A stretch of 64,000 nucleotides of DNA from Streptomyces phaeoluteigriseus (GTDB lineage: Bacteria; Actinomycetota; Actinomycetes; Streptomycetales; Streptomycetaceae). The DNA is taken from the NCBI RefSeq assembly GCF_001896135.2, contig NZ_MPOH02000016.1, positions 63,425 through 127,424 of the forward strand, given 5' to 3'. Of this stretch, positions 1 through 7,949 are shown piece after piece (within the stretch, counting starts at the first letter, position 1; every line of letters begins with the position of its first letter). The notes beneath the pieces were generated by a model that worked only from the letters and a program-made list of their open reading frames with translations, ran no database searches and was not told where the DNA came from. Position numbers and translations under genes: made by a program.

Positions 1-57
1 ATCCCGGCGTTCCGGGCGGGCCGGATGAACGTCCTGAACGCCATCGCGACGGACTGA
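1..57 (+). CDS. 3' end of an unidentified protein
   Basis: The window opens inside a plus-strand reading frame that ends at a TGA at 55-57. Only 18 residues are visible (ending NVLNAIATD), too few to name a family. A strong hairpin follows 16 bases downstream, which fits the end of a transcribed gene. Confidence 0.5.
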   Translation: MPAFRAGRMNVLNAIATD

Positions 58-73
58 CCTCCCGTCCGGCAAA

Positions 74-113
74 GCCGGCGCCGAGGAGCCACGGGGGCTC
101 CGTCGGCGCCGGC
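74..113 (+). terminator. GC-rich stem-loop after the first gene
   Basis: Bases 74-90 pair with 96-113 to make a stem of about 17 bp with one bulged G (102) and a five-base loop. It lies just after the stop codon at 57. There is no T tract, as is common for Streptomyces terminators. Termination is inferred from position and stem strength only. Confidence 0.6.
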
Positions 114-122
114 CCCGGATGC

Positions 123-502
123 CCCGTACGGGCGGGGGCTCCAGGTGTGGGCGCCCCGCGCCGGGCTCCGGGGGCCGGGGGCCGGTGCCACGTACCGGCT
201 CCAGGTATGGGCCCCGTACCCGGCTCCGGGTGCCCGAGCCCACGTGCCGGGCGCCACGTGCCAGGCTGCGGGCGGCGAGGCCCGAGGCCCCGGGGTGCCG
301 GCCCGGGGTGACCCGTACGGGCGGGGGCTCCAGGTGGCGACGCCCCGCGCCGGGCTCCGAGTGCCGGGTGCCAGTGCCACGTACCGGGCGCCAGGTGTGG
401 GCTCCGCGTGTCCGGCTCCACGTGCCCGGCACCCCGTACCAGGCTCCGGGTGGGCGTGGCCCGAGGCCCCGGGGTGCTGGTCCGCGTTGACCCGTACGGG
501 CG
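123..502. repeat. Imperfect tandem repeat, about 185-189 bp unit, two copies plus a partial third
   Basis: The string CCCGTACGGGCGGGGGCTCC starts at 123 and again at 312, and a third copy of its first 12 bases starts at 491. Each unit ends with a close match to GGCCCGAGGCCCCGGGGTG. Inside each unit there are shorter echoes of CCGGCTCC, CACGTGCC and GGTGTGGG. Both strands show long frames here, but they are low-complexity Pro/Arg/Gly frames without ribosome sites. The 58-569 spacer holds no credible gene. Confidence 0.75.
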
Positions 503-569
503 CCGTGGGCGGGTGCGCTCCCTCGCCCGCCCCTAGGTTCGGGGACAGGGCCGAGCAAGGGAGCCCCCC

Positions 570-749
570 ATGACCGAGACCCGGACACCGCCCGCCGGAC
601 CGCCGCACACCGGAGCGCCGCGCAGCGAACCGCAGCCCACCGAGCCGCAGCCCACCGAACCGCCGGGCGCGGCTTCGCCCCTGGCCTCCGCCCCGGCCCC
701 GGCGCCGGCCCCGGCTCCGTCGCGCGGGTGCCCCCCGAAGGAGGCGTGA
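570..749 (+). CDS. 59-residue Pro/Ala-rich protein coupled to narJ, possible nar remnant
   Basis: The ATG at 570 has a good ribosome site (AAGGGAG, 7 bases upstream) and the frame stops at 747-749, overlapping the narJ ATG by one base. The product has a threonine/proline-rich start, a QPTEPQPTEP repeat and an Ala-Pro run, with no recognisable domain. In nitrate reductase operons narJ follows narG and narH, so this frame occupies the place of narH. It could be an in-frame relic joining the start of one nar gene to the end of another, or an unrelated small gene. The ribosome site and overlap are seen; the origin is inference. Confidence 0.45.
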   Translation: MTETRTPPAGPPHTGAPRSEPQPTEPQPTEPPGAASPLASAPAPAPAPAPSRGCPPKEA

Positions 750-1237
750 TGCCCTCGGATGCCGTGCTGTACCAGGCGGCCGCGCTCTGCCTGACGTACC
801 CCGATGACGATCTGTACGCACGGCTGCCCCTGTTGCGTGAAGCGGCGCCGCCCCTGCGGGAGTTCACCGACCACGCGGCCGTGACACCGCGGCCGGAGCT
901 GGCGGAGCACTACGTGCGGGTCTTCCACTCCGAGGACCGGAGCGGCCTGCATCTGAGCCGGTGGTACGAGGAGGGCGCCCGGCGGGACCGCATGTCACCG
1001 GCCCGCCTCACCGGCCTCTACCGGCGGCACGGGCTGGAGTTCACCGGCGACGAACTGCCCGACTTCCTGCCCTCGGTCCTGGAGTTCACCGCCCGCACCG
1101 GCGACACCGGCCTGCTCACCGGGCACCGCGCGGGCCTGGAACGGCTTCGCTCGCAGCTCGCCGACCACGGCACACCGTACGCGTCCGTCCTGAATGCCGT
1201 ATGCGCCGCACTGCCGACCGTGTACACCGAGCCGTGA
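749..1237 (+). CDS. narJ: NarJ-type nitrate reductase assembly chaperone, orphan
   Basis: The 162-residue protein matches the NarJ/TorD chaperone family: an all-helical protein with the LTYPDDDLYARLPLL segment near the N terminus and the FLPSVLEFTA segment in the middle. NarJ proteins load molybdenum cofactor into NarG in the cytoplasm. The start at 749 is preferred to a GTG at 728 because AAGGAGG lies four bases upstream. No narG, narH or narI is present on either side in this window: the next gene, 91 bp downstream, is unrelated. The gene is therefore an orphan and may be a leftover of a deleted narGHJI operon. Length is slightly short of the usual 170-230. Confidence 0.75.
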   Translation: MPSDAVLYQAAALCLTYPDDDLYARLPLLREAAPPLREFTDHAAVTPRPELAEHYVRVFHSEDRSGLHLSRWYEEGARRDRMSPARLTGLYRRHGLEFTGDELPDFLPSVLEFTARTGDTGLLTGHRAGLERLRSQLADHGTPYASVLNAVCAALPTVYTEP

Positions 1238-1328
1238 ACCCATGACCCCGCCGGGACACCGACCCCTCCGGTAGCATCGGCCGCTGCGGATCAGGGAGAC
1301 TTCCGGGGCGCTGCGGGGGAAGGCGGGC

Positions 1329-3122
1329 ATGGTCAGGAGGTACGTGGTCGCACCGCACGGCGGTCGTCGTGCGCACCCCGACATCTCGTCCGCGCTGCGG
1401 GCCGCCGCCGAGCGGCACGGCCCGGCCCTGATCGAGATCGCGCCCGGCCACTACGAGGAATCCCTCACCGTACGCGGCGAGGTGGAGCTGACCGGCATGG
1501 GCGGACCCGGCTCGGTCCTGGTGAGCCCCCCGCAGGGAACCGTGCTCGACGCCTTCGGCACGGTCCGGGTCCGCGGTCTCCTCCTGGTCGGCCGCGAGGC
1601 GGATGTCGTCGACTGCCTCGGGGGAACCCTGGCGCTGGAGCACACGGAGGTGCGGGCGCACGGCGGGGTCTGTGTGCACGCCCGGCGGGGAACCCGCGTG
1701 GCGCTGACGGACTGTGTGTTCCGTTACGGCCGCACCCTGTTCGCCGGAGCCGCCGGAACCATCGAGCGGTGCGGTTTCCACGACGCCGCCGACAACGCGC
1801 TCGCGGTGATCGAGGGAGCCCGCGTCTCGGTCCGGGACAGCCGGTTCGAGGGCAGCCGGATCCACGGGGTCCGGGTCAGTGACGCGTGGGCGGAACTCGT
1901 CGGATGCGCGCTGACCGGCACCGAGAAGGCGGCCGTCATGGCCGACACCCGGGCCGAACTGACCATGGCGGGCTGCCGGGTGGACTCCGTGCACGCGGAG
2001 GCGGTGATGTTCATCGAGCAGTCCCGCGGCCTCGTGCGGGACGTGCGCGTCTCCGACGCCGAACACGGGATCGGGGTCGCGAGCGGCGCCGACCCGGTGG
2101 TGCGCGACTGCGTGTTCGCCGACTGCCGCGACACCGGCATCAACGTGCAGACCACGGGCCGGGGCACCTTCGAGAGCTGCGAGGTCCTGAACGCGGGCAG
2201 TGTGTCCTTGTTCTCCACCAACGGCGGCGCTCCCCGGGTGAACGGCTGCCGCGTCGCGGGCGGCAACGTCGGGGTCGCCGTCGTCGACAAGGCCCGGGGA
2301 CACTTCACGGACGTCGTCGTCGAGGACCTGGCGGGTGCCGCCCTGCGTGTGTTCGACGAATCCAGGGCGGTGTTCGAGCGGACCCGTGTGGAGCGCTGCC
2401 CGGCGGGCCTGGAGGTCCGGGGCAACGGCGCTACGACGGCCCAGCTCACCGACGTGCGGATCGCCGGCTTCGACATGGCCGCCGTGGCGGTCACGGGCGA
2501 GGCCCGGGTCACTCTCACCCGCGTCTCGGCGGAGCGCGGACTGCTGGGCTTCGGCGTCGGCGAGGAAGCGTTTCTGCAGATCCAGGACTGCGAGGTCTCG
2601 GCGACGCGGGCCGGCGGGGCCGTCGCGTTCGGCAGGGCGAGGCTCGTCGCCCGCAACCTCACCGTCACCGGCTCGGAGGCGTTCGGCCTGTGCGGCACCG
2701 AGTCCGCGTACGTCGATGTCGCCGACAGCCGGTTCGACGACTGCGCGGCAGCCGGGGTCACCTTCGACGAGTCGGGCGGCGGCCGGCTGGTGAACTGCTC
2801 CGTGACCGGCACCCGAGGGGTGGGCGTGCAGCACAACGGCCGCGTCGACCTGGTGTCGCTGCACACGTCACGCCCGGTCGTCGAACGGGTCCCCGAACCG
2901 GCCCCGGCTCCGGTGCAGGTCGTCAACAACCACTACCACGGCCCGGTCTTCAACGCGGCCGTGCACGGGGTGCACCTGGCGTGGAACAACGACCGGATCA
3001 CGCAGCAGATCATCCAGCAGGACGCCTCGCAGTCCACTGCGCAGGTCACTCCGCGAGCCACCCCACAGGTCGTCCAGCAGGTCATCCAGGAACACGACGA
3101 CCAGAACGGAGCCACCCCATGA
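1329..3122 (+). CDS. Right-handed parallel beta-helix protein with C-terminal shared motif
   Basis: A 597-residue protein. Residues about 15-520 form successive turns of roughly 23 residues with recurring patterns such as V.DC.F..C...G and LTDVRIAG, typical of a right-handed beta-helix (pectate-lyase-like fold). No signal peptide or lyase catalytic residues are evident, so it is probably a cytoplasmic scaffold or recognition protein. After a Pro-rich linker, residues 533-560 hold a motif NHYHGPVFN..V.G..LAWNN..ITQ, followed by a Gln-rich tail containing QQIIQQ and QVVQQVIQ. The same motif opens the next protein, which overlaps this gene by four bases (ATGA). The match suggests the two proteins bind each other through like motifs. 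Molecular role unknown. Confidence 0.8.
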   Translation: MVRRYVVAPHGGRRAHPDISSALRAAAERHGPALIEIAPGHYEESLTVRGEVELTGMGGPGSVLVSPPQGTVLDAFGTVRVRGLLLVGREADVVDCLGGTLALEHTEVRAHGGVCVHARRGTRVALTDCVFRYGRTLFAGAAGTIERCGFHDAADNALAVIEGARVSVRDSRFEGSRIHGVRVSDAWAELVGCALTGTEKAAVMADTRAELTMAGCRVDSVHAEAVMFIEQSRGLVRDVRVSDAEHGIGVASGADPVVRDCVFADCRDTGINVQTTGRGTFESCEVLNAGSVSLFSTNGGAPRVNGCRVAGGNVGVAVVDKARGHFTDVVVEDLAGAALRVFDESRAVFERTRVERCPAGLEVRGNGATTAQLTDVRIAGFDMAAVAVTGEARVTLTRVSAERGLLGFGVGEEAFLQIQDCEVSATRAGGAVAFGRARLVARNLTVTGSEAFGLCGTESAYVDVADSRFDDCAAAGVTFDESGGGRLVNCSVTGTRGVGVQHNGRVDLVSLHTSRPVVERVPEPAPAPVQVVNNHYHGPVFNAAVHGVHLAWNNDRITQQIIQQDASQSTAQVTPRATPQVVQQVIQEHDDQNGATP

Positions 3123-3598
3123 GCGACCCCACGACCGATCCCACCGGCAACCCCACCGGCAACCACAGCGGCAACCCCAGCGGCAACCCCAGCGGCGACG
3201 GGCGGCAGGTGCACAACTACCACGGCCCGGTCTTCAACGACCCCGTCTCCGGAGCCCAGTTGGCGTGGAACAACCGGTCCGTCACCCAGAACCAGCAGAA
3301 CAACACCGCGGTCGCCCCCGGCTTCGAGGCCCTCGCGGCGCTGGTGAGCGATCTGCTGCGGCAGTTGCCCGAGGCCGGTCTCACGGACCGGGACCGCGAG
3401 GACGCCGAGGCCGCGGCCCAGGAGGTCCTGGCGGAGATCACCGGCCCGCAGCCGCCCGAGGAGCGCAGGCTCCGCCGCGCGGTGAACGGCCTCAAGGGAG
3501 CCCTGGCCCCCGTCGCCACCGGCGTCGCGGCCGGCACGGCGATCGGGGCCCAGGAGTGGGCTCAGTCGGTGATCGGGAGCCTGGCCGGGCTGGTCTGA
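3119..3598 (+). CDS. Small protein with shared Gly/Asn motif and helical C-terminal domain
   Basis: A 159-residue protein translated from an ATG overlapping the upstream stop (ATGA). Residues 7-27 are a run of (N/D)P(T/S)G repeats. Residues 31-57 carry VHNYHGPVFN..V.G..LAWNN..VTQ, nearly the same as residues 532-563 of the upstream beta-helix protein. Residues 68-115 are a charged helical bundle and residues 125-159 a Gly/Ala-rich hydrophobic stretch that could enter a membrane. The layout (short motif shared by a C terminus and the adjacent N terminus) is like bacterial amyloid-signalling (BASS/RHIM-like) pairs linked to cell-death effectors. That parallel is inference. The ORF itself is well supported by coupling and codon bias. 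Confidence 0.75.
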   Translation: MSDPTTDPTGNPTGNHSGNPSGNPSGDGRQVHNYHGPVFNDPVSGAQLAWNNRSVTQNQQNNTAVAPGFEALAALVSDLLRQLPEAGLTDRDREDAEAAAQEVLAEITGPQPPEERRLRRAVNGLKGALAPVATGVAAGTAIGAQEWAQSVIGSLAGLV

Positions 3599-3635
3599 GG
3601 GCCGACGGTGGGCGGCGGTGGCGGCACCCGCGGGT

Positions 3636-4391
3636 TCACCGGGGCGGGCCGCCCACCGGCAGGTCCCGGCGCGGTTCGCCGCGCAGCCGCACCGCGTGCC
3701 ACGGCCGGTCCGTGACCAGCACGTCCACCCGGGGATCGGCCAGGAAGGTCCGCAGTCCGGCGTCGTCGTTGACCGTCCACACCAGCGTGAACAGGCCGTG
3801 CCGGGCCGCCCCGCGCAGTACGGTGGCGCGCGCGAGCCGGTGATGGACGGCGACGCCGTGCGCGCCGCAGGCCCGCAGGCGCCGCAGCGGGAACAGCTCG
3901 CTCGCGCGGGTCCCGGCCAGCCGGGCCGTCGCGACCTCCCGGCGGTCGCGTCCCAGCGACAGCGCGGTGCGCACACCGGGGAAGGCGCGGGTGATCGCGG
4001 CGACGGAGCGGTCCTCCAGCGTCGTGGCGACGAAGCCGTCCCGGCCCAGCAGAGCCACCGCGAGGTCGGTCAACTCCCGCTCGTGACCGGTCTCCTTCAG
4101 GTCCAGGTGCCCGATCAGCTTGCCCGCGAGCAGCGCCATGACCTCCTCGACGAGGGGCACGGCGGATGCGGAGCGCGCGCGCAGTTCGGCGTACGTGATC
4201 CGGGACAGCGGCGGTCCGGTCCGCCCGGCGCGCGGGTCGTGGTGGACGACGAACACGCCGTCGGCGGTGCGCCGGATGTCGAACTCGGCGTACTCGGCGC
4301 CCGAGGAGAGCGCGTCCTCGTAGGCCTCGAGGGTGGCGGCCGTGCGGTGTTCGCTGCCGCCGCGGTGGGCGGAGACGGCGGGTCGGGTCAT
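3636..4391 (-). CDS. Glycerophosphodiester phosphodiesterase (GDPD) family protein
   Basis: A 251-residue GDPD-fold protein. The metal and catalytic set is visible: H9-R10-G11, E36 and D38 in EFD, and H51 in HHD. C-terminal segments include WTVNDDAGL and VDVLVTDRP, both typical of the family. GDPD enzymes hydrolyse glycerophosphodiesters to glycerol-3-phosphate and an alcohol. The usual PENT motif after HRG is replaced by TAAT, so substrate range may differ. There is no signal peptide, so it should be cytoplasmic. The ATG at 4391 has GGAGG just upstream. It converges on the 3119-3598 gene, leaving 37 bases between the stops. Confidence 0.88.
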   Translation of the reverse strand: MTRPAVSAHRGGSEHRTAATLEAYEDALSSGAEYAEFDIRRTADGVFVVHHDPRAGRTGPPLSRITYAELRARSASAVPLVEEVMALLAGKLIGHLDLKETGHERELTDLAVALLGRDGFVATTLEDRSVAAITRAFPGVRTALSLGRDRREVATARLAGTRASELFPLRRLRACGAHGVAVHHRLARATVLRGAARHGLFTLVWTVNDDAGLRTFLADPRVDVLVTDRPWHAVRLRGEPRRDLPVGGPPR

Positions 4392-4516
4392 GCGTCCTCC
4401 TGGTGGACGCGCCGGAACCTGGACGGGGGAAAGCCTGGATCGGGGAAACCCGCACGGGGAGACCCCGGCACCCGGCCGGTCGTGCGGGGCGCGCGACCGG
4501 CCGGGTGTCCGGCGGC

Positions 4517-4945
4517 TCAGGCCAGCTTGGCGGACAGGGTGATCGGCACGGCCTTCAGCGCCTGCGAGACCGGGCAGTTGACCTTGGCCTCCTCGGCGGC
4601 GGCGACGAACGCGTCGTTGTCGAGGCCCGGCACGGTGCCCTCCACCGTGAGGTGGACGCCCGTGATGCCCTCGCCCGGCTGGAAGGTGACGTCCGCCGAG
4701 GTGACCAGCTTGGTGGGCGGGGTGCCGGCACCGGCCAAGGCGTGCGAGAACGCCATGGAGAAGCAGCTGGAGTGGGCGGCGGCGATCAGCTCCTCCGGGC
4801 TGGTCTTCCCGTTCGCCTCCTGGGTGCGGGCGGCCCACGTCACGGGCTGCTCGTCGATGGCACCGGAGGAGTCGAAGGTGACGACCCCGTTCCCCTCGAT
4901 CAGGCTGCCTTCCCAGACGGTGTGTGCGGAGCGCGTGGTGGCCAC
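4517..4945 (-). CDS. OsmC/Ohr-family peroxiredoxin
   Basis: A 142-residue protein with both redox cysteines of the OsmC/Ohr family: C61 in HSSCFSMAF and C124 in VNCPVSQAL. These enzymes reduce organic hydroperoxides in the cytoplasm with dihydrolipoyl or other thiols as electron donors. The closer match is to the OsmC branch (start TTRSAHTVWEG, ANGKTSPEEL segment). The start codon is GTG at 4945 with GGAAG seven bases upstream. It stands alone between the GDPD gene and the metallopeptidase gene, all on the minus strand but with separate ribosome sites. Confidence 0.92.
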   Translation of the reverse strand: MATTRSAHTVWEGSLIEGNGVVTFDSSGAIDEQPVTWAARTQEANGKTSPEELIAAAHSSCFSMAFSHALAGAGTPPTKLVTSADVTFQPGEGITGVHLTVEGTVPGLDNDAFVAAAEEAKVNCPVSQALKAVPITLSAKLA

Positions 4946-5010
4946 GGTTCTTCCTTTCGCATGGTTTTCCCGTAGGACGGGTTTCCGGGCCCATCCGATC
5001 ACACTCGCCG

Positions 5011-6804
5011 TCACCGCACTCGGAAGACCGGCCCGCCAGGGGTGAACGGCAGGTGACGGCCCTGCGGGATGAGGTAGGCGTGCTCGCGCCGGACGCGCAG
5101 GACGTCGCACCAGCCGTCGGTGATGACGAGGACGGGCGCGCCGCGGGGGAAGTCGTCCGCCCGGTGCAGGAGGTCGATGCCGGGCTGGAGGACCGTGCCG
5201 CCGCGGCCGTGCACGCGGACCCGGCCGGCGATCTCGGTGACCGGCAGGTAGCCGGCGTCGTGCGGGGCCGCGTCGCAGAACACGACCCGGGCGGCGGGTA
5301 CGTCGCGGGCCTCGGCGTAGGAGGCGATGGCGCCGAGCGCCTTGCCGAGGAGGGTGCGGTCCATCGAGCCGGAGGTGTCCAGGACGGCGCCGAAGGTGCA
5401 GCGGGCGATCTCCTCGGGCGGGAAGTACCGGCCCGCGCGCGCGATGTCGGGGGTGGAGGACTGCCGGCGGGAGGGCCGGGCGTAGGAGCGCACCGGCTGG
5501 GGGCGGGGCACGAACTCGTCGAACCAGCGGGCGAGTCGGGCGTCCCAGGGCAGGGGCGGGTGGCTGAGGGCGCGGATGTCCTCGACCAGACCACCGGGCA
5601 GGTAACCGCGTTCCTGGCGTTCGTGCAGGTCCAGGCCCTGGGCCAGGCCGCGCCGGTAGAAGCCGTCGAGGTCGACGTAGTGGCCGGGCGGGCCGAGCGG
5701 GGCACCGAGGATGTCGCCGACTCCCTTGCCGCGCAGGGTGGACAGGCGGCGCATGCGGCGCAGGTCGCCCGCGATCCGGTCGTAGACCTCCTCCGCGGAC
5801 AGGCCTTCCAGGGCCCGGTCGTACAGCAGGCCTTCGGGCATGGTGCCGACCTGCATCTCGCGCAGCCAGGCGTTGATGACGTAGTCGCAGGCGACGTTGA
5901 AGAGGTACGGGTCGCGGGTGCCGCAGCGGTCGCCGTGGCGCAGGGCGGCGTGCAGCATCTCGTGGGCGAGGACGAACCGCCATTCCTCGTCCTCGAACGT
6001 GCGCAGCGGGTTGACGTAGATCTCGCCCGCCTCGGCGTTCACGGCGGCGACGGAGATGCCGTGGGCGCGGGCCAGTTCGGCGTCGGCGACGAGCTTGATG
6101 CCGGCCGCGATGCCGCCCAGCAGCGGGTAGGAGGTGATGAACCAGGCCAGGGCCCGTTCCCAGGGTTGCCGGCCGGGCGCCTCGCCGTCGAGGGAGTCAC
6201 GGCGGCCGCCGGCCATGTCCATCGCGGCGGACACGGTCCGGGTCAGGGCGGTGGCGAAGGCCAGCTGCCAGTCGTGGGGGCTGCCCAGGCCGTCCCACGC
6301 CAGCAGCACCTGGTCGGGCTCCCCGCCCGCCGTCCCGCAGTGGGCGTAGGCGGGTGGGAGCCCGGTGCGGCGCCAGCGCTCGGCGAGCTGTTCCTCGTCG
6401 CCGTCCGGGTAGGCCGACGGCAGGTGGTCGGGAGCTCGGCCGATGGGGAACGTGAGCAGGAAGCGGTTGACGACCGCGCAGCGTGCGGCGAGGTCGTGGC
6501 GGTCGGGCTGGACGCGCTCGCCCCGCGCGATCGGCAGGTGCCCGAAGCCGAGGTGCAGGGCGGCGTGGGCGAGCGACCAGGCCCACAGGGCGGGCTCGGC
6601 GAGCCGGTCGGGGTGCGCGTGGACCTGGCCGCTGGAGTGGACGGCGAGGAGCCCGTCCCGGGGCGCGAGGGTGCAGTCCGGGTGGCGGCAGACGGAGAAG
6701 TCGACGGCGGCCAGCGCCGGGTTGGCACGCACCAGCCGCATCCCCTCCGCGAACGCCTCCCCCGCCAGGTCGCGCTTCTTCCTGCCGCGACCACCGCGGC
6801 TCAT
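5011..6804 (-). CDS. DUF2201-type putative metallopeptidase with VWA domain
   Basis: A 597-residue two-domain protein. The N-terminal half carries an HExxH zinc site at residues 281-285 (HEMLHAALRHGDR), and the C-terminal part is a von Willebrand A-like domain with a MIDAS motif D-T-S-G-S at 476-480. This is the DUF2201 arrangement. Its start overlaps the stop of the upstream MoxR-type ATPase by four bases (ATGA), so the two are translationally coupled. MoxR and VWA proteins work together as chaperone or cofactor-insertion pairs in known systems. The substrate here is not known. Whether the HExxH site is catalytic is untested; the family name is tentative. Confidence 0.85.
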   Translation of the reverse strand: MSRGGRGRKKRDLAGEAFAEGMRLVRANPALAAVDFSVCRHPDCTLAPRDGLLAVHSSGQVHAHPDRLAEPALWAWSLAHAALHLGFGHLPIARGERVQPDRHDLAARCAVVNRFLLTFPIGRAPDHLPSAYPDGDEEQLAERWRRTGLPPAYAHCGTAGGEPDQVLLAWDGLGSPHDWQLAFATALTRTVSAAMDMAGGRRDSLDGEAPGRQPWERALAWFITSYPLLGGIAAGIKLVADAELARAHGISVAAVNAEAGEIYVNPLRTFEDEEWRFVLAHEMLHAALRHGDRCGTRDPYLFNVACDYVINAWLREMQVGTMPEGLLYDRALEGLSAEEVYDRIAGDLRRMRRLSTLRGKGVGDILGAPLGPPGHYVDLDGFYRRGLAQGLDLHERQERGYLPGGLVEDIRALSHPPLPWDARLARWFDEFVPRPQPVRSYARPSRRQSSTPDIARAGRYFPPEEIARCTFGAVLDTSGSMDRTLLGKALGAIASYAEARDVPAARVVFCDAAPHDAGYLPVTEIAGRVRVHGRGGTVLQPGIDLLHRADDFPRGAPVLVITDGWCDVLRVRREHAYLIPQGRHLPFTPGGPVFRVR

Positions 6805-7862
6805 CGCCGCGCCTCCACCAGCCGGGGCATGTCCCGGGCCGCCTCGACCAGGAACCAGGCGGGCAGCACGGGGTTGCCGTCGGCGTCCGAGGCGATGACG
6901 GTCTGGGCGACCTCCACGGATATCTCGGCGAGCTGCACGAGCAGGGACTTGGCGCGGTGGGCGGTCTGCCGGCCGCTCGCCGGCATGTGCTCCTTGACGG
7001 CGGGCAGTTCCTTCACCAGCCGGCCGCGGAACGACTCGGCGAGGTAGTAGAGCAGGTCGCGGTCCTCGATGCGGTGCGGCCAGGGGGCGTCGCCCTTGAT
7101 GACGGCCTCGATGCCGTACCGGCTGCGGACGATCTTGACGTAGCCGCAGAAGGCGGTGGCGTGCGCGGGGGTCAGCGTGCCGTGCGCGAGGACCTTCAGG
7201 GTGTCCTCGTCGAGGCCTTGGCCGAAGGAGTGGAGCGCGTCGGAGAGCATGTGCCAGGAGCGGGGCGTGGAGAAGGGCTCCTCGGTCTTCGGCGGCTTGG
7301 ACCACAGGTGGTCGGGCCGGTCGGTGAGGTGGTCCAGGACCCACGGGTGGATGCCGTTGTCCGCCGCCCAGATCAGCCAGTCCTTGGCGGAGGCCTCCAG
7401 GTGGACGTGGGTGAGGCGGTTGACGAGTGCGGAGGCGATGGGGCGGGCGAGGGCGTTGTCGGTGGCCCGGTTGCCGGCGCCGATGACGATGGAGCCCTTC
7501 GGCAGTTCGTAGTTCCCGATGCGGCGGTCCAGGATCAGCGAGTAGAACGCCTTCTGCACGTCGGGGCCGGCCGCGTTCAGTTCGTCCAGGAACAGGCAGT
7601 ACGGCTCGTCGCGGGCGATCGCCTCCGGCGGGCAGAACACCGAGCGCCCGTCGCGGATCTGCGGCACGCCGATCAGGTCCTCGGGCGCCAGCTGGGTGCC
7701 GAGCAGGCTCACGCACTCCAGCCCGAGGGACGCGGCGAAGTCCCGCACCAGGGAGGACTTTCCGATGCCGGGGGCACCCCAGAGGAAGACCGGGCGCACG
7801 GTGGCCAGACCGAGAAGCAGTTCGGGGATGCGGGAGGGCGTGACGGTGACGGCTGCCTGCAC
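6801..7862 (-). CDS. MoxR-family AAA+ ATPase
   Basis: A 353-residue AAA+ protein. Walker A is GAPGIGKSS at residues 29-37, Walker B is CLFLDELN near residue 93, and a sensor-type stretch IVIGAGNR follows. This is the MoxR pattern. Such ATPases remodel or insert cofactors into client proteins with a VWA partner, which here is the coupled gene downstream (four-base overlap). The start is a GTG at 7862 with AGGAG seven bases upstream. Cytoplasmic; client unknown. Confidence 0.9.
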   Translation of the reverse strand: MQAAVTVTPSRIPELLLGLATVRPVFLWGAPGIGKSSLVRDFAASLGLECVSLLGTQLAPEDLIGVPQIRDGRSVFCPPEAIARDEPYCLFLDELNAAGPDVQKAFYSLILDRRIGNYELPKGSIVIGAGNRATDNALARPIASALVNRLTHVHLEASAKDWLIWAADNGIHPWVLDHLTDRPDHLWSKPPKTEEPFSTPRSWHMLSDALHSFGQGLDEDTLKVLAHGTLTPAHATAFCGYVKIVRSRYGIEAVIKGDAPWPHRIEDRDLLYYLAESFRGRLVKELPAVKEHMPASGRQTAHRAKSLLVQLAEISVEVAQTVIASDADGNPVLPAWFLVEAARDMPRLVEARR

Positions 7863-7949
7863 GCAGCGACTCCTGGGTGTCCGAGCGGGCGCGCGAGTGC
7901 GCGATTCACGAACAGTGTGTGCGTACGGCTCTGTCGTCGCAGCCGAATT

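Noticed and set aside
119..573. Overlapping frames of 123 and 142 codons in the tandem-repeat region
   Set aside because: Pro/Arg/Gly-rich frames reflecting the repeat; no ribosome site and no family pattern.
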